Part shown: positions 16,867 through 25,847 of the stretch, piece by piece
Layout: the number at the start of each line of letters is the position of its first letter
How positions within the stretch are numbered: the stretch's first letter is position 1
Assembly: GCF_004343585.1 (NCBI RefSeq)
Contig: NZ_SLYW01000010.1
Location: 106,508 to 170,507 of the forward strand
Length of the DNA stretch: 64,000 nucleotides
Source: Neorhizobium sp. JUb45
Lineage (GTDB): Bacteria; Pseudomonadota; Alphaproteobacteria; Rhizobiales; Rhizobiaceae
Reading direction: 5' to 3'
Program-made: the position numbers and the translations under genes
Notes under the pieces: generated by a model
Database searches by the model: none
What the model saw: only the letters and a program-made list of their open reading frames with translations
Told to the model about the DNA's origin: nothing

Positions 16867-17913
16867 ATGACAAAGCCGCCGCGCCAGAAATCCCAGCCGC
16901 TTTTGCGGGAGACGGATCTCCCGATCCGCTCGCGACCGCGCAAACCACGCGACCCGGCGCAACCACAGCTTCCGTTCGACCCGATGCCAGATCGCATCGA
17001 ACCGTGCCTGGCGCTGTTGAAGGCAACGCCGCCGTCCGGACCGGACTGGATCTAGGAGATCAAATGGGACGGCTATCGTATTGCGGTTCACATCGAACCA
17101 AACGCGGTGCGGATCATCACACGTGGCGGTCACGACTGGACCGAGAGGTTTCCGGCAATCGCCGCCGCTGCGCGCAAGCTCGGCGTCGGGACCGCGATTC
17201 TTGATGGGGAAGCCGTCGTCCTTGATGCCGAGGGCCGCTCGCACTTCGGGGCGCTGCAGCGTTCACTTGGCGGGCGCGGGGGCAAGAAGTCATCTGAGGA
17301 TGCCATCCTCTACGCTTTCGACCTGTTGTATTTCGACGGGCATGACCTGACGAAGATGGAGTTGTCTGGACGCCGTCACCTGCTGAAAGACCTGATCGGG
17401 GAGAGCGAGGGGACGATCCGCGTCTCGCAGGAGGTCGAAGCCGATGGAGCGACACTTCTGGCGGCTGCACGCGAACACGGCCTGGAAGGCATCATCGCCA
17501 AGCACCGCGACAGCACTTATCGATCGGGCCGGCTCGGCGACTGGCTGAAGATCAAATGCATCCAGAGCGAAAGCTTTGTGATTGTCGGATACGAGCCGTC
17601 CACCGCGGCGCGCGGTGGGATCGGCAGCCTGCTGCTGGCGGCCTATCGGGGCGGAGCGTTCGTCTATGTCGGTTCGGTCGGGACTGGCTTCAAAGAGAAA
17701 GAAGCGATGGAACTGCGTCGGATGCTGGACACGCTGAAGACCAAGCGTGCTCTGGTTGCCGTCGATAAAAAGGGGGTCGTCTTCGTTCAACCGACATTGA
17801 TTGCCGAGATCGAATATCGCGCCTGGACCGACGATGGCAAATTGCGGCATGCCTCGTATAAGGGCCTGCGAGATGTGCAGGACAATGCCGCGATCTACAA
17901 GCTCGGAGAATAG
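16867..17913 (+). pseudogene. ATP-dependent DNA ligase (LigD-type), amber-interrupted
   Basis: The frame from 16867 encodes a LigD ligase-domain protein (348 codons), but codon 63 (17053-17055) is TAG. It falls just before EIKWDGYRIAVH, which contains the AMP-accepting lysine motif KxDGxR. Upstream residues (KPPRQKSQPLL... to PSGPDW) and downstream ones (AILDGEAVVLD, YAFDLLYFDGHDL, EGIIAKHRDSTYRSG, WLKIKC) are all typical and in the same frame. A restart at GTG 17107 would lack the catalytic lysine, so the product should be inactive unless the stop is read through. The gap before it (16559-16866) holds divergent promoters and no other gene. Confidence 0.85.
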
Positions 17914-17934
17914 CGCGCTCAAGGGCCCAAAAAC

Positions 17935-17970
17935 GAAAGGGCGCTCGACCCTTTCGGGGAGCGCCCTTTC
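17935..17970. terminator. Strong hairpin between ligase and helicase genes
   Basis: GAAAGGGCGCTC and GAGCGCCCTTTC form a perfect 12-bp stem around a 12-nt loop between two convergent genes. There is no long T-run. Bidirectional termination is likely. Confidence 0.65.
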
Positions 17971-18089
17971 CAACCCGGACAGTTACGCACGCGCGGCAAT
18001 CGCCACTGCAAGAAACTATCGAAACGGGTGATGACCGATAAATGTGTACCGCCCTGCCCCGTTTCAAGTGACGATGGATATGCCGCTGT

Positions 18090-21000
18090 TTACGCGGCTT
18101 GCTGGCGATCCTCCTCTGGTTCGTCGGCGGTTGCTGCCAGATCCCTTTCGATCTCGTCCAGTTGGCTCAGCTTGAGTTCGAGCTCGGCTTCGAATGAGAA
18201 GCTCTCTCCCAAACGCGGCGTATAGGAGGCGAGACGCCGTTTCGCATCGGCGAGGCGAATGCGATGATTCTCGCGTTCCTGTTCAAACCCGCCAAGCGCG
18301 TGCTCGAGCCGGGAGATGGCACCGATGGGCGTCGTTGTGACGGACAGGTCGATCTCGTAGTCGCCACCTGTTCGTTGAAGCAGCGTGTCGTAGCGGTAGC
18401 CATCCTTGCCAAACCTCTCGCCATGATAGGCGAGATCGAAGCCGCCGATGGTGGCGATGATGACCTCTTTTTCCTCCTGCAGCTGCACCAGCGTCAGGAT
18501 TTCCTTCATCAGTGCGCGGCCCGCGAGCTTTCGCTCGTCAAATTCGGCACTTCCGACCTGCATAGTAAAAGCGTCGCCCGCGGTCGGGACAAGACGTTCA
18601 ATGTCCTTGCCGACGTCCTCGATCCGGCGGCTGGAAAACTCGATATCCCGTTCGGCATCACGGATCTGCCGCCGGATCGCGTGCTGGTCGTCGACATGAG
18701 CGGCCCGCAGCCGATCGAGACGGGCGATCTCGGCCTCGAGCCCGGCCTTCTGCATCAGCCGCTCGTCGCCTGACGCGATGGCCTTGGCCATGGCGAACTG
18801 GTTTGCCTGCCCCTCGCCCATGTCCTCCAACCGGCGGACGCTAGTGTCGCCCGACAGGGCCGCGGCAATGAACCGGGCCTTGCGCTCATTGTTCTGCCAC
18901 ATGGTGGCATCGAGGCTGCCGAGGGTCGCATAGGCGAACACATCGACTTCGTCATGCTGGTTACCCTGACGAATAATGCGGCCCTCGCGCTGTTCGATCT
19001 GCGATGGCAACCAAGGAACATCAAGATGATGCAGGGCTTTGAGCCGAGCCTGGACATTAACGCCGGTGCCCATGGTTTCCGAGGACCCGATCAGTACGCG
19101 AACTTTTCCGGCATTGAAGTCGTTGAACAGGCGCTGCTTGGCGTCCGACTTCTTATAATCCTGCATGAAGGCAATTTCCGAAGTCGGCACGCCAAGGCGG
19201 ACGAGCTCGTCACGGATCCAGCGATAGGCCGAGAAGCCGCGCGTCGCTTCGACATTGATCGTACCGAGATCGGAGAAGATCAACTGGCCGGCGCCCGGCC
19301 GGTCGAACGGCTTGCCGTCCTTGCGACGATACTCCGCCTCTCCCGTTTCCTGCCAGATCCGGTGAGCATTGGTGACAAGCGCGTTCAGCTTGTTGGCAGC
19401 CTCGTTGCCCATCGCCTGATCGACGAGGCGCAGATCGATGGCGGCGTGACGTCCGTCGGTGATGACCGAGAGCAGGATGTCATCGCCCGGCTTGGCCGGG
19501 CCATCGCGCATCTCGATCGCCTTAATCCGCGCGTCCAGCTGTTTCTGGTAGGACTTGAAAGCGGCCGTCGGCTCGGCGGTGACGATCTGGCGCTTGCCAC
19601 CAGATATCTCGGGCACTTTCACATAGGTCCTGAGATCCGCCGGCAGCACGACGTCGGCGAACGACCGGAACATGGCGATCAGTTCCGGCACATTGACGAA
19701 CTGGCTGAACCGGGTGACCGGCTTGTATTTACCCGAAGGCTGCAATTCGAGTTCGGTCGAGGTGTCGCCGAAGGTCGAGGCCCAGGCGTCGAACTCGTGC
19801 AGACCACGTTGCGACAATGCTGCCGGATCCATCATCCGCTGTACGGAGAACATCTCGCCGAGCGTATTGGTAATCGGCGTTCCCGACGCAAGCACCAGCG
19901 CCCTGCCCCGGTTCTTTGTCTCGATGAAGCGGGATTTGACGAACAGGTCCCATGCGCGCTGCGAGCCGTTCGGATCGACGCCGCGCAGCGTCGACATGTT
20001 GGTGGCGAACGACAGCTTGCGGAATTCCTGCGCCTCGTCGACGATGATCTGGTCGATACCAAGCTCGGAGATGGTGAGCAGATCGTCCTTACGGGTGGCG
20101 AGGGATTCGAGCCGTTCCTTGTGGCCCTCCTTCATGCGTTCGATGCGCTTGCGCGACAGCCGGTCGTCGCGTTCGACCTTGGTCAGCAGCTCTTCGTAGA
20201 GCTCCAGTTCATCCTGGATCATCTGCGCCTCGAACGATGAGGGAACGGATATAAACCGAAACGCCGAATGGGTGATGATGATGGCATCCCAGTTGGCGGT
20301 GGCAGCCCGCGACAGAAAGCGGTGGCGCTTCTCCCTGACGAAGTTGGTCTCGTCGGCGACCAGGATGCGGGCATTGGGATAGAGCGCCAGAAACTCGCGG
20401 GCGGCCTGCGCCAGGCAATGGCCGGGCACGACCAGCATCGCCTTGTTGATCAGGCCGAGCCGTCGCTGCTCCATGATTGCGGCAGCCATAGTCAGCGTCT
20501 TGCCGGCACCAACGGCATGAGCGAGATAAGTGCTACCTGCCGAAATAACCCGCCAGATCCCGCGTTTCTGATGCCCATAAAGAGAAAAGGCGCCAGAGGC
20601 GCCGGGGAGTTGCAAGTGATCGCCGTCGAAGGATCGCGGCGCGATGTTGTTGAACGTGTCGTTATAGATGCGCGCCAGCCGGTCGGTGCGATCTGGATCC
20701 GACCAGATCCAGGATTGGAAAGCCGTCTTGATCTTGGCGAGCTTCTCCTTGGCGGCTTCCGTCTCCGCCGTGTTCAGCACGCGGCGCTCGGTCTCGCCGT
20801 CGCGGACCGTGTCGAAGATCTGCGGGACGGACGAGTTCAGGGCGTCGGACAGAAGCTGGCCGGCATGGCGGCGGTGCGTGCCCCAGTCGGTGGTGCCGGC
20901 GGCCGACCATTCCAGCTGACGGGCATTGACCGTCCAGGTCGCCAATTCCGGCAGATGATGGATGGAAATCTCGGCCTCCATGGTCTGCTTGATGAAGGCC

Positions 21001-21767
21001 ACGACGTCATCGGCGGGGATCCAGGGCGCACCGAGGCGCGCGGTGATATCCGACGGACGGAGGTCGGCGGGTTGGACATGTTCGAGCGCCGAGACGTTCC
21101 GCTGAAAGGCAGGATCCAGGTCCGCCGCCGCCCGCGCGATTACCAGCTTCGATCGGACGGCGCCGGACAGATAGGCATCAGCCATCTGCCAGGAGCCATC
21201 GGATGGATCGCGGAAGATGGCCTCGCCCAACTCGCCGAGAACGTCCTCAACATCTCGATGCAGTAGCTCGGCGATGTGGTCGGGATCGACATGACCGCGT
21301 TCGTTGAGAACCACGGCGAGCGCATCTGATGCCGATGTGATCACTGGTGCCGGCGGCGGCGCAATCACCCGTTCGGTAAAGATCGGCCCGGGCTTGGCGG
21401 TATTGGTTTCCAGATCGTAGTCCTCGATCGAGGCGACCAGCCAGCAATCGGGATCGTCGAGGAACGGCACGAGATTCGGCCGGCGATGGACCTCCCTGAA
21501 CTCACCGGTTTCCGGATCCTCCGATGTCGAGACGGAGGTGAAATTGATCGGGCCGAATTCTCGAACGAAACTCGACCAGGCTATACGCAGCGACACCTGC
21601 GCCTTCTGCCACGGCTGGTCGCGTTCCTGAAGCTTGAGAATGAGCCGGACCGCGTCGCGGATCGGGATCAGTTTGCGGATAATCAGGGCGTGCTTGGCGA
21701 AGATGCCGTCGGTGCTGCGGCCCTTCCTGACTTCAACCGGGACAGCAACCCCGTCGACCACCTGCAT
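18090..21767 (-). CDS. Methylase-helicase giant protein, C-terminal part (after frameshift)
   Basis: 1225-codon frame encoding an SF2/SNF2-like helicase: Walker A AVGAGKTLT (418-426), the DEAQ box IIVDEAQEFRK, LASGTPITNT, and the motif VI region QREGRIIRQGNQ. It begins ALMQVVDGVAVP in the frame shifted by one from the upstream methylase frame. In relatives, methylase and helicase are one polypeptide of roughly 1700 aa; 468 + 1225 residues gives that length. The break is a missing T near 21793-21796 (see the upstream part). Whether a separate helicase is made from ATG 21767 is unknown. A second, truncated homologue is at 58396-60898, similar over its whole length. Confidence 0.85.
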   Translation of the reverse strand: MQVVDGVAVPVEVRKGRSTDGIFAKHALIIRKLIPIRDAVRLILKLQERDQPWQKAQVSLRIAWSSFVREFGPINFTSVSTSEDPETGEFREVHRRPNLVPFLDDPDCWLVASIEDYDLETNTAKPGPIFTERVIAPPPAPVITSASDALAVVLNERGHVDPDHIAELLHRDVEDVLGELGEAIFRDPSDGSWQMADAYLSGAVRSKLVIARAAADLDPAFQRNVSALEHVQPADLRPSDITARLGAPWIPADDVVAFIKQTMEAEISIHHLPELATWTVNARQLEWSAAGTTDWGTHRRHAGQLLSDALNSSVPQIFDTVRDGETERRVLNTAETEAAKEKLAKIKTAFQSWIWSDPDRTDRLARIYNDTFNNIAPRSFDGDHLQLPGASGAFSLYGHQKRGIWRVISAGSTYLAHAVGAGKTLTMAAAIMEQRRLGLINKAMLVVPGHCLAQAAREFLALYPNARILVADETNFVREKRHRFLSRAATANWDAIIITHSAFRFISVPSSFEAQMIQDELELYEELLTKVERDDRLSRKRIERMKEGHKERLESLATRKDDLLTISELGIDQIIVDEAQEFRKLSFATNMSTLRGVDPNGSQRAWDLFVKSRFIETKNRGRALVLASGTPITNTLGEMFSVQRMMDPAALSQRGLHEFDAWASTFGDTSTELELQPSGKYKPVTRFSQFVNVPELIAMFRSFADVVLPADLRTYVKVPEISGGKRQIVTAEPTAAFKSYQKQLDARIKAIEMRDGPAKPGDDILLSVITDGRHAAIDLRLVDQAMGNEAANKLNALVTNAHRIWQETGEAEYRRKDGKPFDRPGAGQLIFSDLGTINVEATRGFSAYRWIRDELVRLGVPTSEIAFMQDYKKSDAKQRLFNDFNAGKVRVLIGSSETMGTGVNVQARLKALHHLDVPWLPSQIEQREGRIIRQGNQHDEVDVFAYATLGSLDATMWQNNERKARFIAAALSGDTSVRRLEDMGEGQANQFAMAKAIASGDERLMQKAGLEAEIARLDRLRAAHVDDQHAIRRQIRDAERDIEFSSRRIEDVGKDIERLVPTAGDAFTMQVGSAEFDERKLAGRALMKEILTLVQLQEEKEVIIATIGGFDLAYHGERFGKDGYRYDTLLQRTGGDYEIDLSVTTTPIGAISRLEHALGGFEQERENHRIRLADAKRRLASYTPRLGESFSFEAELELKLSQLDEIERDLAATADEPEEDRQQAA

Positions 21768-23173
21768 CAGTGCCGTGGCCTTGCCGATGAATAGCTGCCC
21801 TCGCGAACTTTTGGGTCGTCCGGGTGCTCTTCTATGGCGTCGGCGACCTCGTCCTCGATCGCAAAATCGATCGTACTGGCCTTGCCGTCGTAGACCCCGG
21901 CCGGGAGCTGACTGATTGCGGCGTTCAGGTTCGTTTCAAGATCATCACCGATCGGGAGGCATGTGTAGGTTTCGCCGAAGGGACCTGACGTAATCGCATG
22001 CCGTCCCAACACCATGTCGGAATGATCGGCGAACCACCTGTTGATACGGACGCTGTCGCCCTCACCTTCAACCTTTGCATCCGCGAGATCGAGCCAACTG
22101 CTGTCTCCAGCCGGCTCGTCGGCGCGGCGCTTCCGGAAGAAGAGGATATCGACGACCACATCCGTGCCGGCGTCCGCGCGGAAACTGCCTTCGGGAAGGC
22201 GGATCGCGCCAACGAGATCGGCCATGCCGGCGATGTGTTCACGGGCGCGGGCATCGGCCTTGTCCATGGTGCCGGACGAGGTCACAAAGGCGGCAAGCCC
22301 GCCAGGCTTTAGCCGGTGGATGGACTTGGCGATGAAATAGTCATGCAGCCGCAAGCCGAGAGACCGGAAGGCCGGATCACTCTTCACTGTCCTGTCAGAA
22401 AACGGTGGGTTGCCGACCGCCAGATCGAAATGGTCCGGCAGGTCGGTGCGGGCAAAATCGCCGCAGACGATTCTGGCCCGTGGCTGCAGCAACCGGACGA
22501 TACGGGCGGTGACGGGATCAAGCTCGATGCCGGTGACATGGCTTACCCTCGACAGAGCCTCCGGCATCAGCGCCGGAAACATGCCCGTGCCGATCCCCGG
22601 CTCCAGGATCCGTCCGCCCTTAAAGCCCATGCGGATCAGCCCTGCCCAGATGGCACGAACGATAAATTCCGGCGTGAAGTGGGCATATTGGGTGCAGCGC
22701 GCCAGAGATGCGTAGTCCCCTGGCGCGACGGCGCTCTCAAGATTGCCGCCGAGTTCCTCCCAGCCTCTGCGAAATGCATCGTCGCCCGGACGTCGGAATA
22801 TGCCGTTTGCCAGATCCGACGCGCCGAAGCCGGTGAACTTGATCAGCCTGGCCTGCTGGTCAGATCGTGCCGGTAATCCCTGTCGCTCGATCTCGTTGGC
22901 CAGCAGGATGGCGGCGATGTTGTCACGCGCACGGTCGCGCCAGGTTTTGTCGAGACCGCGAGAACCCTGCAGTCTGAAATCCACCTTTGCCCGCACCTGC
23001 GTTGTTCGCTTTGGTTCTTTGCGAACTGGGACACCAGGTGCCGGCGTCGATGGCGGGTGGTCGGTATCTATATCGGTGAATTCTGCTGCGAAACTCGCCA
23101 CACCAAGATCGAAACCGGATGCGAGAGCTGTATTGCCGAACAGGTCGATGGTGAAAGGATCGTCATGCGCCAT
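21767..23173 (-). CDS. Methylase-helicase giant protein, N-terminal methyltransferase part
   Basis: 468 codons before a frameshift stop. The SAM-binding motif ILEPGIGTGM is at 189-198 and the N6-adenine methyltransferase motif NPPF at 255-258 (AVGNPPFSD). The ATG at 23173 has GGAG upstream. The frame ends KVREGSYSSARPRH, where one extra T would give GSYFIGKATALMQVVDG and join the helicase frame without a gap. So the gene has lost one base (or the sequence has an error). The architecture of adenine methylase plus helicase is that of phage/plasmid anti-restriction proteins such as P1 DarB; that role is inferred. Confidence 0.85.
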   Translation of the reverse strand: MAHDDPFTIDLFGNTALASGFDLGVASFAAEFTDIDTDHPPSTPAPGVPVRKEPKRTTQVRAKVDFRLQGSRGLDKTWRDRARDNIAAILLANEIERQGLPARSDQQARLIKFTGFGASDLANGIFRRPGDDAFRRGWEELGGNLESAVAPGDYASLARCTQYAHFTPEFIVRAIWAGLIRMGFKGGRILEPGIGTGMFPALMPEALSRVSHVTGIELDPVTARIVRLLQPRARIVCGDFARTDLPDHFDLAVGNPPFSDRTVKSDPAFRSLGLRLHDYFIAKSIHRLKPGGLAAFVTSSGTMDKADARAREHIAGMADLVGAIRLPEGSFRADAGTDVVVDILFFRKRRADEPAGDSSWLDLADAKVEGEGDSVRINRWFADHSDMVLGRHAITSGPFGETYTCLPIGDDLETNLNAAISQLPAGVYDGKASTIDFAIEDEVADAIEEHPDDPKVREGSYSSARPRH

Positions 23174-23272
23174 TAGAAAAACTCCTGTGAGTGGGCGCGC
23201 CGAGGCACACTCGCGCGAAGAAGCGGTGTTGCCAGGCTGCGGATGGTGGAGGTTTGAAAATGAAGGCCGCCG

Positions 23273-23878
23273 TCAGGCAGCAATGGTTTCCGGCAGAAGC
23301 CGGAACTGCACCGGCAGCTTGGCGGCGATCTCCTCGTCGGTCAGATCGTCGAGCAGCTTCCAGATCTTCCCCTGAGCGGAGGGATAGACGAGCACGATCT
23401 GGCGATTTCGCAGGTCCGGCGGAAAGCGACCGTCGGCATAACCACGAAAATCGGGACCGGTCGTGCTCCAGATATGATCGCGCTTTTCTTGGTCGCTCAT
23501 GACGCGCACCGGGCGGGATTCACATCCGATGATCTCGGCGCGCATCCGGTCGGGCGACTGACGATCGCCCAGGTCGCAATATCCGTGGAACCAGCGAGAC
23601 CGATCATCGATCGCCAGCGCGAAGAATACGCTGGTGACGCTGGCGGCCAGAAACTCGCGCATGGCGAACATGTCGCCGCGGTAAAACAGCGGAGGGAGGA
23701 TCTCGAACATGTGGTCGTGGTCGGCTTCGGATATCTCAAACCACTCGCCGACATATCGCGTGCCATTCATCCTGTCATTGTCGAACGGCGACTGGCTGTG
23801 GCGATTGAACAGGGCATACATTTCGTGGCGGCTGGCCACACCTTCGAACACTTTACGGATGGTTGGAGGATTGAACAT
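23273..23878 (-). CDS. DUF1419 family protein
   Basis: 201-aa protein of unknown function starting MFNPPTIRKVFEGVASRHEM, with GEWFEISEADHDHMFEILPP and RWFHGYCDLGDRQSP. This matches DUF1419 proteins of rhizobial plasmids as I know them. AGGAG lies before the ATG. It is the gene upstream of the methylase-helicase and shares its direction; the two are probably co-transcribed (99-bp gap). Confidence 0.72.
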   Translation of the reverse strand: MFNPPTIRKVFEGVASRHEMYALFNRHSQSPFDNDRMNGTRYVGEWFEISEADHDHMFEILPPLFYRGDMFAMREFLAASVTSVFFALAIDDRSRWFHGYCDLGDRQSPDRMRAEIIGCESRPVRVMSDQEKRDHIWSTTGPDFRGYADGRFPPDLRNRQIVLVYPSAQGKIWKLLDDLTDEEIAAKLPVQFRLLPETIAA

Positions 23879-24011
23879 CGGCTGCTCCTTTTGGGGTTGG
23901 GGACCGAAGCGGAAGCCTGATCGACCTCTCTGTTCAGTCCTTTGATTACCCCTCCTCAGCCGGCGCCTCGCGGGCAGCGGGTCAAGGGCCGCCGTCAGGC
24001 GGGCGGCAGCT

Positions 24012-24947
24012 TCACCCTTGATGCGCTGGCCGCGTATGCGGCAGCTCTCCTCTTTCCCTCCTCTGTTTCAATTCATCATTCCAGTCTTCACATCGCGGTC
24101 TTAGTCGCGAGAAATCGCAACCGGCGCGATCTGCCATCTGGCGCAGGCGATCGGCAAAGACCTCACCCTGAACATTGTTGTCGGTCGCGGCCACGAGCCA
24201 CGCGCCCTCCCCGGAAGCCAGGGTCTCCAAAGCCTGAGCGGTCAACGGCGACCAGCCGCCACCGGTGCTGCCATAAAGCGTGTCGGGTCTCGTCTGTTCG
24301 ATCGCCGCCAGACTGAGCGCGTCGATCGCCGCCTCCGTCACACAGATCCGGCAAGCGTCGTTCATTCCAAATCGGAAGAGGGCCTTGGCGCCGCCGGTTG
24401 AAAACCCGCGCCAGTCTGGTCCGCGCTCCTCCCATCCGATGACGGCGCCAGCCTCATCGACATGTTTTGCCCACATCGAGCCATATGGACCTTCCCGAAG
24501 AACGTCTGCATCGATCGCCGCAGAGATGACCTGCCATGGCAGCGCCCGGTTCTGTCGAAGATAGCTCCATGTCGCCGATGCTCGCCACGGCCGTTTTCGG
24601 TGGCTCCAGCGGTCAGCGACCGAAGCCATTGTTTGCGTGTGACGAAGAGGCTTCTCCCAGGTCGCTGCGGTCGGCTGAAACGCGACCAGATCGCCGACAG
24701 CCGCCAGGGCTTCTGCAAAACCGATCCCGTTCAGATAGCTTGCAAGCGCGAACACATCGCCCTTGGCATTGGAACGGGCGTCGAACCAGCCCCTGTCGTC
24801 GTGAATTACGATTATGATGTCGTCGTCGCGCCGGAATTTGACTGCCCGGCTCGTGCTCTCTTTCCTGTCTATCGCGAAGCCCTCATGCTCAAGCACGGCT
24901 GCGCAGCCCACCCGGGCACGCAGCTCTTCGATGTCATTCTTTTCCAT
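24012..24947 (-). CDS. DUF3991/TOPRIM domain protein
   Basis: 311-aa primase-like protein. The N-terminal half has the DUF3991 type pattern (VLEHEGFAIDRKESTSRAVK, GDVFALASYL, and SYLRQNRALP); the C-terminal half is a TOPRIM fold (ICVTEAAIDALSLAAI, LVAATDNNVQGEVFADRL, with E and DN as metal-ligand candidates). GAGGAAG before ATG 24947 fixes the start; the open frame runs to 25127. Such proteins are common in plasmid leading regions and are thought to act on DNA. A tra-box-like element lies about 85 bp upstream, so quorum control is possible. Confidence 0.82.
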   Translation of the reverse strand: MEKNDIEELRARVGCAAVLEHEGFAIDRKESTSRAVKFRRDDDIIIVIHDDRGWFDARSNAKGDVFALASYLNGIGFAEALAAVGDLVAFQPTAATWEKPLRHTQTMASVADRWSHRKRPWRASATWSYLRQNRALPWQVISAAIDADVLREGPYGSMWAKHVDEAGAVIGWEERGPDWRGFSTGGAKALFRFGMNDACRICVTEAAIDALSLAAIEQTRPDTLYGSTGGGWSPLTAQALETLASGEGAWLVAATDNNVQGEVFADRLRQMADRAGCDFSRLRPRCEDWNDELKQRRERGELPHTRPAHQG

Positions 24948-25030
24948 TTCGCTTCCTCTAGTTTCCCTGACTCTTCGGGCTGTCAGCGCCCAGGCCGCGA
25001 AGATGGAAGCGCGCAAGGGCGCGGTTCGCA

Positions 25031-25048
25031 ATGTGCAGATCTGCCGGG
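25031..25048. promoter_or_regulatory. Tra-box-like site upstream of the TOPRIM gene
   Basis: ATGTGCAGATCTGCCGGG matches the first 14 of 18 bases of the tra box ATGTGCAGATCTGCACAT; the last four differ. It is 84 bp before the TOPRIM start codon on the minus strand. TraR binding is inferred, not shown. Confidence 0.45.
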
Positions 25049-25116
25049 AAAGATCGCGGCGAAGCCTCCCTTGCGCGCGCATCAGCGCAAGCGGCACGCC
25101 TTCCCCCGAAGGGGGT

Positions 25117-25137
25117 GATCGGCTCAATGAGCCGATC
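25117..25137. terminator. Perfect hairpin over the stop codon of the 25124-25303 gene
   Basis: GATCGGCTC-AAT-GAGCCGATC, 9-bp stem and 3-nt loop. It could end or attenuate transcription entering the TOPRIM operon. No T-run. Confidence 0.4.
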
Positions 25138-25303
25138 CGTAGGCAAATGGATCGTATTCATTGAGGATGGCGTCCTCGTCGCCGTCATACTCGGCGGAAG
25201 GCATGACGCCGATTTCACCATCGATTTCGAAGAGGGTGACCGGGACCATCAGGGTCCGGGCAAGATCGAGTGCGTGGTTTTGTGCGAGGCTGAGATCCGA
25301 CAT
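25124..25303 (-). CDS. Small conserved-looking acidic protein
   Basis: 59-aa protein MSDLSLAQNHALDLARTLM... ending YDPFAYGSAH. The second half is strongly acidic (EYDGDEDAILNEYDP). ATG 25303 chosen over 25348. No family is recognised. It is the first gene in the direction of the TOPRIM-DUF1419-methylase set. Small acidic proteins near oriT are sometimes DNA-mimic anti-restriction proteins; this is only a thought. Confidence 0.5.
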   Translation of the reverse strand: MSDLSLAQNHALDLARTLMVPVTLFEIDGEIGVMPSAEYDGDEDAILNEYDPFAYGSAH

Positions 25304-25847
25304 GTGAGGCTCCATCCGTTGGCGGGGCCGATCCCCGCTCGATGGCACCCGTTTGATCCGGACCCGGCCGCGGTCACCTCGGCGGCGCAGCCAGAGAGGT
25401 CGCAGTCACTGCGAACCCCCCTGCGGGTTGACCGTCCAAGGACGGGACTGGATTAGGGATGCCAGACAAGAGAGCTGGGTTTGACAACGCTTATGGTTGG
25501 AGCAGATTGGTATTCGATCTCGCCGCACTGACCTTCGTCCGGATCATCCGGACTGCCATCAACCGGAATGACGTGAAAATGGGGAACTGCTTCGTCTTCC
25601 AGTGCGAGACATCGGCACAGGTAAAGCGTTTGATTTGTCGGCCAGGTGATGACCGATCTCATCAGATGCGACGGTGCGCGGGGTGAAACTTTGGGGTGGA
25701 GATTTAAGCCGTCGCGGCCAAGGCGCTGCCAACTTGCCCGGCACAGGACTTCGAGATTTACTACCTGCGTCAATTACGGATTGACAAAAGCGAACTATTT
25801 TAAAGTCAGCTTGATATTTACTTTGAACTCGTGCCATAGTGTACATT
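25304..25847. other. 544-bp gap with one doubtful frame
   Basis: A minus-strand frame at 25453-25662 (MRSVITWPTNQTLYLC..., 69 aa) looks protein-like but is unrecognised and has no clear ribosome site. The right end is AT-rich and holds the promoter of the toxin-antitoxin pair. Confidence 0.35.
25781..25840 (+). promoter_or_regulatory. Probable promoter of the AbiE-type operon
   Basis: AT-rich stretch with TTGACA at 25781-25786 and a second pair TTGATA (25811) / CATAGT (25835) at 18-nt spacing just before the start codon. Which is used cannot be told by eye. Confidence 0.3.

Noticed and set aside
18954..20240. 428-codon plus-strand open frame inside the helicase gene
   Set aside because: It is antisense to a well-conserved helicase sequence, has no known domain and no ribosome site; long antisense frames are common in high-GC DNA.
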